64,000 nucleotides of DNA, from positions 124,001 through 188,000 of the forward strand of contig JAFDXK010000005.1 of assembly GCA_018267965.1 (NCBI GenBank), in the 5' to 3' direction. The notes under the pieces were generated by a model that saw only the letters and a list, made by a program, of their open reading frames with translations, was not told the origin of the DNA and made no database searches. Source of the stretch: Bacteroidota bacterium. Its GTDB lineage: Bacteria > Bacteroidota > Bacteroidia > Chitinophagales > Chitinophagaceae. Position 1 is the stretch's first letter, and each line of letters begins with the position of its first letter. Position numbers and translations under genes: made by a program. Positions 19,074 to 27,346 of this stretch are shown piece after piece.

Positions 19074-19305
19074 TTGTAGCATTTGTAGCAATTTGTAGTA
19101 AAACAGACTCTAAGGCAATACAGGTAATCATTTCAGCGTGCTACAATTCTATTAACTTTTTCAATATGCAAAACAAATTGTAGCAAACGTATATATACAA
19201 TTGCTCTTATACTACTACAAACCTGCTACAAGTTTACTGGCTCAAAATCGGGTTGTATGCCTTTACTGTATTGGCATTGATGCCATTTTGCTAAAAATGC
19301 TACAT
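19074..19305. repeat. Cluster of TTGTAGCA boxes (iteron-like)
   Basis: Forward copies of TTGTAGCA or TTGTAGTA start at 19074, 19083, 19093 and 19178. Reverse copies TGCTACAA or TACTACAA start at 19139, 19213 and 19224, and TGCTACAT at 19298. The first three are spaced 9-10 bases, about one helical turn. This pattern is typical of replication iterons or a multi-site operator. There is no spacer regularity like that of a CRISPR array. Confidence 0.65.
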
Positions 19306-19517
19306 CCAAGTCCGCAAAATAATTTCAGGATGATTTTTATAAGCCTCGTCATGTATGATTAGTACTACTTCCATTCAAAGCCAAATCAACCGTTTTCAGG
19401 ATGATGTGAACAAAATGATTCAATAAATAAAACGGGCAGATATACAAGGACTCAGCAGAAGGATGGCAATAAAAAAGCCGGCCCGAGAACAGGCCAGCCC
19501 CTATAAACCCTATCACC

Positions 19518-19619
19518 ATGAAAACAGTTCTAAATTATACTCTCTGTTTCAATTCAACAAATAAAATTTCTGTGCTTTTTTCTGTAAAGAGCATCATATG
19601 GTATCAAAGGATTACATAG
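19518..19619 (+). CDS. Possible short leader ORF, 33 codons
   Basis: An ATG at 19518 follows the G+C-rich hairpin and the phrase AAACCCTATCACC and opens a frame beginning MKTVLNYTL. It has no recognisable domain. It may be a leader peptide for the operon that starts 89 bases on, or chance. Confidence 0.2.
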   Translation: MKTVLNYTLCFNSTNKISVLFSVKSIIWYQRIT

Positions 19620-19707
19620 GTCATCGTCAAGCAACGAAGGGCATCAACACCTTTTCACGGCGTTGTAATCTTGTTGCCTTGCAGTACATATTCCTGCAAA
19701 AGCATCC

Positions 19708-19953
19708 ATGCAATTTTCTTCTCCCGATAATAATGACTGGCCTGTTAGTGAAGCCACTACGCTCTGGACAGTAGCTTTCGGCACGATCGGCGGTGTATAT
19801 AAAGCACAAGCCATGCCTCATCTTTTACTCAGCAGCATCACAATGGATAACAGCATCTCTGTGGTGTCGTACGCTTTCATGAGTGCCGTAGTGGGTTACT
19901 GCACTAAAAAAGGAATGGATTATCTGTTTGAAAAATTCCGTAAGAAAAAATAA
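19708..19953 (+). CDS. Small hypothetical membrane protein, first gene of the virion-like operon
   Basis: I do not recognise this protein of 81 residues. Its middle holds one or two weakly hydrophobic helices (around AQAMPHLLLSSI and VVSYAFMSAVVGY) and it ends in a basic tail, KFRKKK. The next gene starts two bases after its stop, so they are cotranslated. A membrane or capsid-associated role is only suggested by position. Confidence 0.6.
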   Translation: MQFSSPDNNDWPVSEATTLWTVAFGTIGGVYKAQAMPHLLLSSITMDNSISVVSYAFMSAVVGYCTKKGMDYLFEKFRKKK

Positions 19954-19955
19954 AG

Positions 19956-20456
19956 ATGCACGCTGCGGTAAAAATAGGATTGGGCATAGGAGCTGTCATA
20001 GTTGCCAGCCGTTTGTTACAACTTAACAAACTGGCAGCTAATGTTTCCGTGTCACTGTCTAAAGTCCGCATCCACAAAGTCAATCTTTCCGGCATCCAGA
20101 TAGCCACTACTTCCAAAGTGAATAACCCTTCCAATGTGTCGGTAACGATCATCAACCCGGTAGTGCGTTTATGGAACAGCCAGGGCGGCATGATAGCTGA
20201 AAGCCCTGCCAGCAATCGCAGTTTCCCAATTGGTGCGAACAGCCAAAGCGAGGTCGGTGAAATACTCTTGCCCATTTCCTGGAATACAATATTGCCGCTG
20301 ATGGGTATTAAGAACATCACCAGCATCATCAACCTGTTTAGCAAAGGTGGCACGAAAGGATTTTTAAAATCGGTTACCCAACCCATTGCTATGTCAGTGA
20401 TCATGCAGGTAGAAGGTATGACGATTGAAACACCTAAAACCATTATCAACAAATGA
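19956..20456 (+). CDS. LEA14/WHy-domain-like protein
   Basis: The protein of 166 residues starts with a short hydrophobic helix (IGLGIGAVIVASRLL). The body resembles the late-embryogenesis-abundant LEA14 (WHy) beta-sandwich: IQIATTSKVNNPSNVSVTIINP followed, as in that fold, by a second half with FPIGANSQSEVGEILLPI. The conserved Asn-Pro in KVNNPS is visible. In bacteria such domains are found in secreted or membrane-anchored proteins; its role here is unknown. Its stop overlaps the next start by four bases (ATGA). Confidence 0.6.
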   Translation: MHAAVKIGLGIGAVIVASRLLQLNKLAANVSVSLSKVRIHKVNLSGIQIATTSKVNNPSNVSVTIINPVVRLWNSQGGMIAESPASNRSFPIGANSQSEVGEILLPISWNTILPLMGIKNITSIINLFSKGGTKGFLKSVTQPIAMSVIMQVEGMTIETPKTIINK

Positions 20457-22354
20457 CGATGAAGATTTTTAACAGGGATTATCATCCCGACCTGGAGATC
20501 AGCAGTGGCCAACGCATTTTACGAATTGATGGGGCAAAGTATAATCAGTTCTTTCCTAAAGCAGAGGCAAAGGACACTGTTGTCATAGATAATGGTGAAG
20601 TAGCAGATACGCTGAAAGTCATTGAAGAAGTTGTCTGGAAATATATTTCAGATACAAAGGAAATAGCAGCAACATTACTCAAGGAGAGACTGGAAGATAC
20701 CTTAAAAAGTATTTGGGAATTTCTCTACTACAATATCCAGTATAAGCTTGACAGGCAAGGCATGGAAGAGTTACGCCGCCCAGCAAGGGCATGGCATGAC
20801 CGCCTTTCAGGTATTGACTGCGATTGCTTTTCCATCTTCTGTTCTTCCATACTGTGTAATCTCGGTATACCACACCGCTTTCGCATTACCCGTTACTCCC
20901 AACCCCACTGGCAGCATATCTATGTGATCGTGCCACTGGCAGATGGTGAGGGCTATTATACCATAGATGCTGTACTCGGGCAGTTCAACTATGAAAAACC
21001 TTTTTCCGAAAAAATGGATTATACCATGAGCTTAAATGGAATCAAGATCGCCGTATTAAGCGGCGTAGAAAATAATTCGCCATCCGCAAACGATACCGGC
21101 AGAATAATAATGAACTCCTCCCAGCTTGCGGCTGCTAATAACGCAGCCCTTCATGCTGCGATCTTCGGAGTGGATTTACAGGGCTTAGGTATCCTGGATG
21201 GCGAAACATATTTACAGGGTGTTGTTAAAGACCTTGCATTAGAGCAAGGCTTATACCGTTACCTGCTGGCAACCAGGCAAGCCATTGCAGAAAATCCGGT
21301 CACTTCTTTTGTGGCAGGTTACAATCACCAGGAGCTCTTAAAGATGCTGGACTATGCCATCCAGTATTGGTTCACCGACAAGCGTGATGCCGCACTCGGT
21401 CAACTCATGGCCAATGAAGCTTTGTTAGACAGGCTCAATGGCTTTGGTAATCTTGAAGGTTTATTGGGTGATGAAGAACTCTATGACGACGATGATATCT
21501 TCTTCGGTTATGAGGACATACAGTTAGGGCGAGCTAAAAAAGATAAAGGCGCTACAAAAAAACCGAAAGCCAAGAAGAAGGGGTTTTTCAAAAAAGTAGG
21601 ACAGGGATTAAAAAAAGTAGGTAAGGGTTTAGTCCGCTTCAACCCGGCTACCATAGCTGCACGTAACGGGTTTTTACTCGCATTAAAACTCAATGTCGGT
21701 AAAATGTCCAGCCGCCTCAAATGGGCATATGCCACACCGGAACAGGCAAGGGCAAAGGGTGTGAACCCAGCTATGATCACCCGTGCCAAACATGCTATTG
21801 AGAAAGTAGAAAAACTATTTGAAAAAGTTGGCGGTAAAAAAGACAACCTGCGTAAAGCCATTCTTAGTGGTAGGAAAGGCAGCTTGAATGGATTAGGTAT
21901 CGTTCCTGTTGCAGCAGCCGTTGCGGCAGCTACACCGCTGATCACAGCAGTCGTAAAAATTATGCACGATACGGGGCTAGCGAAAAAAGAGGAAGTCATT
22001 GATATTTCTTCAACCGATGGCCAAGCTACTGAAGATGATGGCGTGGATTTCAATGATACAGGGAATACCTCAACAGACGATAGCAATATAACACCTGCCG
22101 TTGATGAGAATGATAACGATGGTATAAATGGATTAGGCAGCATCGCTACAGGCGCGATACAATTTGCGCAAAACAATCCCCTGCTCGGTATTGCCATCGG
22201 TGGTGCAGTAGCCTATGGTGTTTATAAACTCTTAGATAATGACAGCGATAAAGCACCTAAAGCCATTGCAGCCCCTGCATTAACAGGGCACAGCAACAGC
22301 GATAGGGTTGGTGGGCGGCATCCTCCCCAAGTACAACAATTTCAACTGGCATAA
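20453..22354 (+). CDS. Transglutaminase-like domain protein with basic core and membrane helices
   Basis: This chain of 633 residues has a transglutaminase/cysteine-protease-like domain at about residues 75-180. The likely triad is Cys123 in SGIDCDCFSIF, His155 in QHIYV and Asp172 in TIDAV. An acidic stretch (near 340) is followed by a Lys-rich segment (about 360-390) and a region with FNPATIAARNGFLLALKLN. Two glycine/alanine-rich hydrophobic helices lie near 485 and 585. The domain could crosslink or cleave protein or peptidoglycan peptides. The Lys-rich tail and position among beta-rich proteins suggest a structural component of a particle; this is inference. Confidence 0.7.
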   Translation: MTMKIFNRDYHPDLEISSGQRILRIDGAKYNQFFPKAEAKDTVVIDNGEVADTLKVIEEVVWKYISDTKEIAATLLKERLEDTLKSIWEFLYYNIQYKLDRQGMEELRRPARAWHDRLSGIDCDCFSIFCSSILCNLGIPHRFRITRYSQPHWQHIYVIVPLADGEGYYTIDAVLGQFNYEKPFSEKMDYTMSLNGIKIAVLSGVENNSPSANDTGRIIMNSSQLAAANNAALHAAIFGVDLQGLGILDGETYLQGVVKDLALEQGLYRYLLATRQAIAENPVTSFVAGYNHQELLKMLDYAIQYWFTDKRDAALGQLMANEALLDRLNGFGNLEGLLGDEELYDDDDIFFGYEDIQLGRAKKDKGATKKPKAKKKGFFKKVGQGLKKVGKGLVRFNPATIAARNGFLLALKLNVGKMSSRLKWAYATPEQARAKGVNPAMITRAKHAIEKVEKLFEKVGGKKDNLRKAILSGRKGSLNGLGIVPVAAAVAAATPLITAVVKIMHDTGLAKKEEVIDISSTDGQATEDDGVDFNDTGNTSTDDSNITPAVDENDNDGINGLGSIATGAIQFAQNNPLLGIAIGGAVAYGVYKLLDNDSDKAPKAIAAPALTGHSNSDRVGGRHPPQVQQFQLA

Positions 22355-22385
22355 ATGATTTTCTAACAATAAATACAACTCAACA

Positions 22386-23018
22386 ATGACAACTACAACC
22401 AATACAATGCCTGCACCGGGTATCAAGGATGTACTCAAACAGGTACAGCCCATGATAGAGAATGTAGCCGGTTTTGTGATCGGCAATATCGCCGTCAACG
22501 TGGCGAATAAAGCGCTGAAAATAGACCCTTCGGATGCATCCCAAAAAGGCATTAAAAAAGTATTGCCGCCACTGGTGGTATCGGCAGGTGCTATGTATGG
22601 GGCTACTAAAGTGGAACAGCCGATGCTGAAAAACATCTTACAGGGTGCTGCCATTGCAGGGGCTTATAAAACAGCTAAAACACTGATGCCTACTGCTACA
22701 TTTTTAGCAGGTGATGGCTTAGGCTTGACCCCGGTATCCGCCGTATCCAACGGTGACCGTTGGCTTTACCATGAGCGTACACCGATATCAGGCATGGGCT
22801 TTCCTGATTTAGGAACGATACAACCGCCTTCAGGCAGTTCAGGCTATTATATCGACGCACCTGCTTATATGGGCGAACCCGAACCTGTATACACTACACC
22901 TGTAGGATATATACGAGGTACAAATGACCCCCTCTATGGAAATGAGGAAGAACTCCAAGGGGCTAACGAAGAATATGCAGCACAGATGAGCGGCAATGAC
23001 GACATCCAGATATTATAG
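22386..23018 (+). CDS. Hypothetical protein with hydrophobic central helices
   Basis: The protein of 210 residues has amphipathic or weakly hydrophobic helices (ENVAGFVIGNIAVNV, VLPPLVVSAGAMYG, NILQGAAIAGAY) in its first half. The second half is Gly-, Pro- and Tyr-rich with YYIDAPAYMGEPEPVY and ends acidic. There is no signal peptide. Such a layout fits a membrane-associated virion protein. I know no named family. Confidence 0.55.
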   Translation: MTTTTNTMPAPGIKDVLKQVQPMIENVAGFVIGNIAVNVANKALKIDPSDASQKGIKKVLPPLVVSAGAMYGATKVEQPMLKNILQGAAIAGAYKTAKTLMPTATFLAGDGLGLTPVSAVSNGDRWLYHERTPISGMGFPDLGTIQPPSGSSGYYIDAPAYMGEPEPVYTTPVGYIRGTNDPLYGNEEELQGANEEYAAQMSGNDDIQIL

Positions 23019-23109
23019 GACTTATTCTTCAGCAATAAAAAACACAACAAGCATCATTATTAATTACGGTTCGCCAACTATGCGGACAATATAAAAGCAA
23101 CTTCAAAAA

Positions 23110-23820
23110 ATGTTTACATTGGGACAGATCAACGACAGTGAATACAATTTACTCGGCGCGATGAATGAGGCCGAGTTCCTCGGAGCAGTAGAACAGGCTC
23201 AGCCTGAAGAAAAAGCAAGGTTCTTTCGCAAGACCAAAGAGATAGCCCGCCAAAGTGCCGGTAAAAATGCACGCGGCAGCCGTGGCGATTTTGAAAGCCG
23301 CATCAATTTATTACCCCGCGACATTCAAAAAGGGTTAGCCACCAAATCCCTGCAATCGGTGGACATCAGTTATTACGCGGTAAAAGATATCACCAACAGC
23401 AAGGTGGTAAAAATGCTGCGCGATGATGATAATAAAACAGTCGGCTATACCAATATCAGTTCAGCCAAACTGGAGAAAGGTGCGTTCTTTTTATTACATG
23501 CCATCCGCTTGATGTATGGTGTGGCAGACCAGGGAACGACCAGCCCTTTGAATGTCAACTTCTCCATCACACCGGATTTTATCCGTAACGGTGAATTTGA
23601 ATTTAAAGCAAACGGTGCCGTGCTGATACCTAATACATCATTGGAAGTATTCAACACAAAGGGCAATAACAAACTGGTAGAAGGCACGTACATCTTAGAT
23701 AATCCGAAGCTGATACGCGACCAGCAGACCATTGAATTCAACCTCGAATGGGGAACGAATGCACCGCAGAACGCTTTCCTGAAAGTAGTGCTAATCGGTA
23801 CTACCGTAGTGAAAGCCTAA
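23110..23820 (+). CDS. Candidate major structural (capsid-like) protein, family unknown
   Basis: The protein of 236 residues begins with a helical, charged N-terminus of about 70 residues (KARFFRKTKEIARQSAGKN) that could serve as a scaffold or arm. The C-terminal 150 residues are a run of predicted beta strands with turns (NVNFSITPDFIRNGEFEF, TIEFNLEWG, FLKVVLIGTT), as in jelly-roll proteins. It has its own 91-bp leader, unlike the tightly packed genes around it, which would fit high expression. It precedes four small beta-rich genes. No HK97 motif is seen. The capsid idea is an inference from fold pattern and position. Confidence 0.5.
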   Translation: MFTLGQINDSEYNLLGAMNEAEFLGAVEQAQPEEKARFFRKTKEIARQSAGKNARGSRGDFESRINLLPRDIQKGLATKSLQSVDISYYAVKDITNSKVVKMLRDDDNKTVGYTNISSAKLEKGAFFLLHAIRLMYGVADQGTTSPLNVNFSITPDFIRNGEFEFKANGAVLIPNTSLEVFNTKGNNKLVEGTYILDNPKLIRDQQTIEFNLEWGTNAPQNAFLKVVLIGTTVVKA

Positions 23821-23874
23821 TAGGGTTATAGGGTTTGGGCTTATAGAATAGGATCCGCGCATAAAAAACTTTCA

Positions 23875-24342
23875 GTGAAGAATAATAAATTTCAACGTAT
23901 ACGCCTACGGGTATCATCAGCCGGTGAAACACTCCGTTTCAACGCGGTTTGTGATAAAGGCTTCCGTACCATTAAAGGCATCTATGTTTCCCTTCCGCAG
24001 GATAAAGCGGTACAGGGTGCAACACTGGGCTTCCGCCTGAACAATGTAGAAGTACTGGATGACGGGCATGAAGTGAAAAACCTTACTGCGACCAACAGCG
24101 TTGCACCAAACAATAAGTTTTTCCTGTTCCCTGAAAAAATAGAAGCGGCAGGTGGGAGCATCGAAGGCCGATATACGGATGGAAGTAAATATCCTTTACT
24201 GGTAGATAATGGCGAAGACAGCGGTGTATATGATCCTGGCAAGGTAGACTTTAAAAACCTTGCCGGGTATACTACCAATCCGTTCGGTGTGGTGTTCCCT
24301 TATGATGTGATTGTCAATATCTGGTTAACCAACGAAGGCTAA
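23875..24342 (+). CDS. Small beta-rich protein A, paralogue of the next gene
   Basis: The protein of 155 residues starts at a GTG at 23875. It shares with the next gene the layout FQRIRLRVSSAG, then TIKGIYVSLP, GATLGFRLN, VLDDGHE, VAPNNK, G-x-YTD, and a final strand with PYDVIVNIWL. No signal peptide or helix is predicted. This looks like a single beta-sandwich, as in viral minor capsid, vertex or spike proteins. The function is not known. Confidence 0.55.
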   Translation: MKNNKFQRIRLRVSSAGETLRFNAVCDKGFRTIKGIYVSLPQDKAVQGATLGFRLNNVEVLDDGHEVKNLTATNSVAPNNKFFLFPEKIEAAGGSIEGRYTDGSKYPLLVDNGEDSGVYDPGKVDFKNLAGYTTNPFGVVFPYDVIVNIWLTNEG

Positions 24343-24343
24343 G

Positions 24344-24952
24344 ATGATACACGGATATCGTTTTCAGAAAGTGAGCCTGCGCATCAGCCAGAGCGGGCAA
24401 CGTGTGTATTTCAATACAGAAAGCCATAAGGATTTTTCTGTACTGAAAGGTATCGCTTTATCTGTGGGATATGAGAATGCACTCTTCGGCAGCACTTTTG
24501 GGTTCAGGGTAGATGAAAAGAAAGTGCTGGATGAGAGCCATGAAGCGCACTTGTTGGTATTCGGCAATGATATAGCACCGAATGAGCGTATGCTGTTCTT
24601 TGAAACACCCATACCCATTCACAGCTCCAAGCTGGAAGGTATTTATACTGATAGTGCGTTACAATCACTGTTAGGTAATATCAGCTATAGCCCCGGTGGC
24701 GGTGTGATTGCGCAAACGGATGTGAACGTGAAGAAAACTTATGTATCGGGTAAGGATATTGTTTCCTACAGCAATGCGGTTGTCGATGTGTTGCCTGCAT
24801 ACAATGCCTCTAACGTTGCTGTTGTTGGTGGTGGTGGAACAGCCATGTCAGGAGCAGGTGCAACAGCAGCAGCTCCTCCGCCGGGCACGCCTCCTCCGCC
24901 CGTGTATTATCCTTATGATGTAAAAATAACCATGTTCTTATCCAAACAATGA
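24344..24952 (+). CDS. Small beta-rich protein B, paralogue with proline-rich linker
   Basis: The protein of 202 residues aligns with protein A: FQKVSLRISQSG, VLKGIALSV, GSTFGFRVD, VLDESHE, IAPNER, EGIYTDS and the last strand PYDVKITMFL. It carries an insertion of about 70 residues rich in Val, Gly, Ala and Pro (about 120-190) between the body and the final strand. It starts one base after protein A, so the pair arose by tandem duplication. A structural role is inferred. Confidence 0.55.
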   Translation: MIHGYRFQKVSLRISQSGQRVYFNTESHKDFSVLKGIALSVGYENALFGSTFGFRVDEKKVLDESHEAHLLVFGNDIAPNERMLFFETPIPIHSSKLEGIYTDSALQSLLGNISYSPGGGVIAQTDVNVKKTYVSGKDIVSYSNAVVDVLPAYNASNVAVVGGGGTAMSGAGATAAAPPPGTPPPPVYYPYDVKITMFLSKQ

Positions 24953-25380
24953 TGAGCACAACCAGGATCATATACCATCCCGTGCCTTTTATCATACGAC
25001 AGCCACTGACACCGGTGACGATCAATACGGTATTGCCCGGCCATATCCGAAAAGTAATTGGTATCAAGGCTGTGCATTCCGCAGGTGTACAATTTATGGC
25101 AACAGGGAATTACTTGCCTGTCATCGGTTATCTCTCGCTGGAGTTCAACAACAAGCGTTATCATTTCGGACACCTTGATGTACCCTTCGATAACCGCGCT
25201 GAAGCCAGTGATGCTTTTTTAGATGCAGCCATTGATTTAGCGCCGGGCAGTTTGCTCACAGGTAATTATGAGAACAAAGTGTTTACAGGAACGGATTACC
25301 AGAAAACGGACGGCACGGTAACGGGCAAATGGAGCAATTATATCGTAACGATTTATCTCAAAGCCCTGTCGGATGATTAA
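24949..25380 (+). CDS. Small beta-rich protein C, distant paralogue
   Basis: The protein of 143 residues overlaps protein B by an ATGA. Its core (IRKVIGIKAVHSAG, YLSLEFNNKRYHFGHLDVPF, LLTGNYENK, YIVTIYLKAL) follows the order of strands seen in proteins A and B, with lower identity. A second ATG directly follows the first. No motif points to enzymatic activity. Confidence 0.5.
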   Translation: MMSTTRIIYHPVPFIIRQPLTPVTINTVLPGHIRKVIGIKAVHSAGVQFMATGNYLPVIGYLSLEFNNKRYHFGHLDVPFDNRAEASDAFLDAAIDLAPGSLLTGNYENKVFTGTDYQKTDGTVTGKWSNYIVTIYLKALSDD

Positions 25381-25717
25381 TGTAGAAGATTACGTAGAGC
25401 GGCAGATGCAGCGCAGGGAAACAGAGATCGCTTATGCACGCATTCTTCCTGTGGTGGTAAGAAGGATTACGGATAGCACCGGGAAAGTATTGAACAACAG
25501 CATGGAGTTCGATGCCTACAACCAATACTGGTACCTGGTCAATGCTTATGAGCTGCCCATTGGTACACGCATCACGAGTGATACCAATGTATTGTTACTG
25601 GAAGCGCATACCAACGATACGATGGAAGAGTTCTGGGGCAAGATCACTATCCAGCTACCCGATTCCTTTACCGGCAGTTTATGCCAGGCTTTGTTTTACC
25701 AGGTAATACCAAAATAA
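25373..25717 (+). CDS. Small beta-rich protein D
   Basis: The protein of 114 residues begins with a short charged helix (VERQMQRRETEIAYAR) and continues as beta strands (ILPVVVRRITD, TRITSDTNVLLLEAH). It starts eight bases before the end of protein C. It is not clearly a paralogue of A-C but belongs to the same cotranslated block. I do not recognise a family. Confidence 0.5.
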   Translation: MINVEDYVERQMQRRETEIAYARILPVVVRRITDSTGKVLNNSMEFDAYNQYWYLVNAYELPIGTRITSDTNVLLLEAHTNDTMEEFWGKITIQLPDSFTGSLCQALFYQVIPK

Positions 25718-25736
25718 AAAGACGAACCAACGATCT

Positions 25737-26597
25737 ATGGCACAAAGTGATTTTCCGGAACTGCGTTCCCTCTTTGATAAGAACAGGGAAGTAGTCAAAA
25801 TGCTCAAAGGCGAGAAACAACTCTCCGATAAGCAGATAGCCTTTACGGCTGTATATAGCAAGCTGGGTAAAAAAATAGCAGAGAGTAAAGATAAAACCTC
25901 ACTCACTGCGTTCACAACCGTTATCTGCGGACGCTTCCAGGTATGTCAGCCTGATAGCATTACTGTTACCTGGCACAACAGCGATACCAGCGAAAAATTA
26001 TTCGAGCATACATTTTCAGTTGGCAGGATGCAACGTGAGGAAGAGCCATCTGTACGAATGATGCCTATAGCTGCACAGCCTGTAAATTTTCAGGGCTTAG
26101 GCGAAGCGGATGTCAACAACCTGGTTGAAAAGCGGCTGACTGAAATGCGCCAGCGCGAAGAATATGAACGGCTGCGCGAAGAGAACCAGAAGCTGCAATC
26201 ACAGATGGCAGAACTCGAAGCTCGCAATGCCGACCTGAAGCATGACATCGCTGCCAAAGAAACGACGGAGAGCTATATGCGTATTCTCGGCATGGCGCTG
26301 CCCGGGTTATCCAAATTCTTCGGGGGAGCAGGTATACTCAGTATGCTGGCAGGCACCGATGAAAAAGAGCAACAAGCTCAGGCACCAGCAGCGATTGGTG
26401 CTGCAACAACTGATGCACCTGTTAAAACAGAACCCAAAGATGAACGGGAACAAATGATCTTCATGCTACGCGATTATATGTTGGAAGAACTTACCCAGCA
26501 GGAGATCGCTACACTCTATCTCATGTTTGTGGAAATCCAGAAAGACAAAACAGTCATTCAAAAATTATTGAATCAACTCACACAACAACAACAATGA
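25737..26597 (+). CDS. Coiled-coil hypothetical protein
   Basis: The protein of 286 residues has a mixed N-terminal domain (about 1-100, with FTTVICGRFQVC), a coiled coil near residues 130-178 (EYERLREENQKLQSQMAELE), a glycine-rich hydrophobic helix (MALPGLSKFFGGAGILSML), an Ala/Pro linker and a helical C-terminus ending in polyglutamine. It could be an oligomeric membrane-associated structural protein. Its stop overlaps the next start by four bases. Confidence 0.55.
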   Translation: MAQSDFPELRSLFDKNREVVKMLKGEKQLSDKQIAFTAVYSKLGKKIAESKDKTSLTAFTTVICGRFQVCQPDSITVTWHNSDTSEKLFEHTFSVGRMQREEEPSVRMMPIAAQPVNFQGLGEADVNNLVEKRLTEMRQREEYERLREENQKLQSQMAELEARNADLKHDIAAKETTESYMRILGMALPGLSKFFGGAGILSMLAGTDEKEQQAQAPAAIGAATTDAPVKTEPKDEREQMIFMLRDYMLEELTQQEIATLYLMFVEIQKDKTVIQKLLNQLTQQQQ

Positions 26598-26809
26598 AAT
26601 TACCGTCACTCACAAATAAATCATCCAACACGCAACAACGCAACTACGGCATCACCGTCAACGTAGCTGCGCAAAATGAACAGGAAGCGGCAGAGATGCA
26701 GGAAGCGATCCAAAGTTTTGTACAACATTTTTCCCTCAAGGAAATGAAAAGCGCTGCACACAAACTGAAGACCCCGACCAACCGTGCCATGATCAAAACT
26801 TTTCTATAG
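26594..26809 (+). CDS. Small hypothetical protein
   Basis: This protein of 71 residues is basic and helical in its second half (FSLKEMKSAAHKLKTPTNR). It is joined to the gene before it by an ATGA overlap and is directly followed by the next ATG. No family is recognised. Confidence 0.5.
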   Translation: MKLPSLTNKSSNTQQRNYGITVNVAAQNEQEAAEMQEAIQSFVQHFSLKEMKSAAHKLKTPTNRAMIKTFL

Positions 26810-27346
26810 ATGCCGGATAACCATTCGGAGATACAACAACAGTTAATCAGTAACCTGCCGATGATATTACTTGCAGGTGGTGCTATTTACCTGACATCCA
26901 AAGTGATCAATGGTGCTGGACAAACAGCTGATGAGATCGCACAGGCTTTGCAATTGAAGAAATCAGATGTGCAGGTTAAAAGTGAAAAGCAAGCCCAGGA
27001 AGCCATCGACCGCTATGTCAATGAAGTACAACAAAAACAAAAGCCTACACGCCCTGACGGGTTCTGGGCGCAACTGGCAGAGCGCATTTATAGAGATACG
27101 CAGTACAGCGCAGTAGGCGACGCACATGAAGACGCAAGGTTTTGCATGACCTATGTAGGTAATGACGCAGACTTTGCACTTCTCTATAAATATTATGGTA
27201 AAAGACAGGAGACCTGGTTCGGGGTATTTCCGGACGGAGGCCCTAAAGATCTGACGCAAGCGATCTCTTCCAACCTGAACAAAGCGCAGAAGAGATCTAT
27301 CAATGATAACTATGCCCGCAAAGGCATTGCAATTCGGTTTGTTTAA
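26810..27346 (+). CDS. Hypothetical membrane-anchored protein
   Basis: The protein of 178 residues has one N-terminal hydrophobic helix (LPMILLAGGAIYLTSKVI), a charged linker and a compact C-terminal domain with aromatic residues (FWAQLAERIYRDTQYS, DFALLYKYYGKRQETWFGVF). That domain pattern (an LxYxxYGxR-like turn) is shared by small phage proteins of Bacteroidota, but I cannot name it. The next gene starts inside it. Confidence 0.5.
   Translation: MPDNHSEIQQQLISNLPMILLAGGAIYLTSKVINGAGQTADEIAQALQLKKSDVQVKSEKQAQEAIDRYVNEVQQKQKPTRPDGFWAQLAERIYRDTQYSAVGDAHEDARFCMTYVGNDADFALLYKYYGKRQETWFGVFPDGGPKDLTQAISSNLNKAQKRSINDNYARKGIAIRFV

Larger units (their letters stand above)
18822..19707. other. Non-coding region with terminator, box cluster and hairpin
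   Basis: No convincing gene is seen in these 886 bases. They hold a rho-independent terminator (18926-18960), a cluster of TTGTAGCA boxes (19074-19305), and an imperfect G+C-rich hairpin (arms 19477-19483 and 19492-19498) before the phrase AAACCCTATCACC and a short ATG frame. Position and content suit a control or replication region for the long operon that starts at 19708. Confidence 0.6.

Noticed and set aside
19074-19305. CRISPR array
   Set aside because: The boxes are only eight bases long, lie in both orientations and have irregular spacing; there are no cas genes.
21508-22197. Antisense frame of 229 codons over the transglutaminase-like gene
   Set aside because: It is a shadow of the coding strand, with low-complexity Pro/Ser/Phe content from Lys/Ala/Gly codons on the other strand and no start context.
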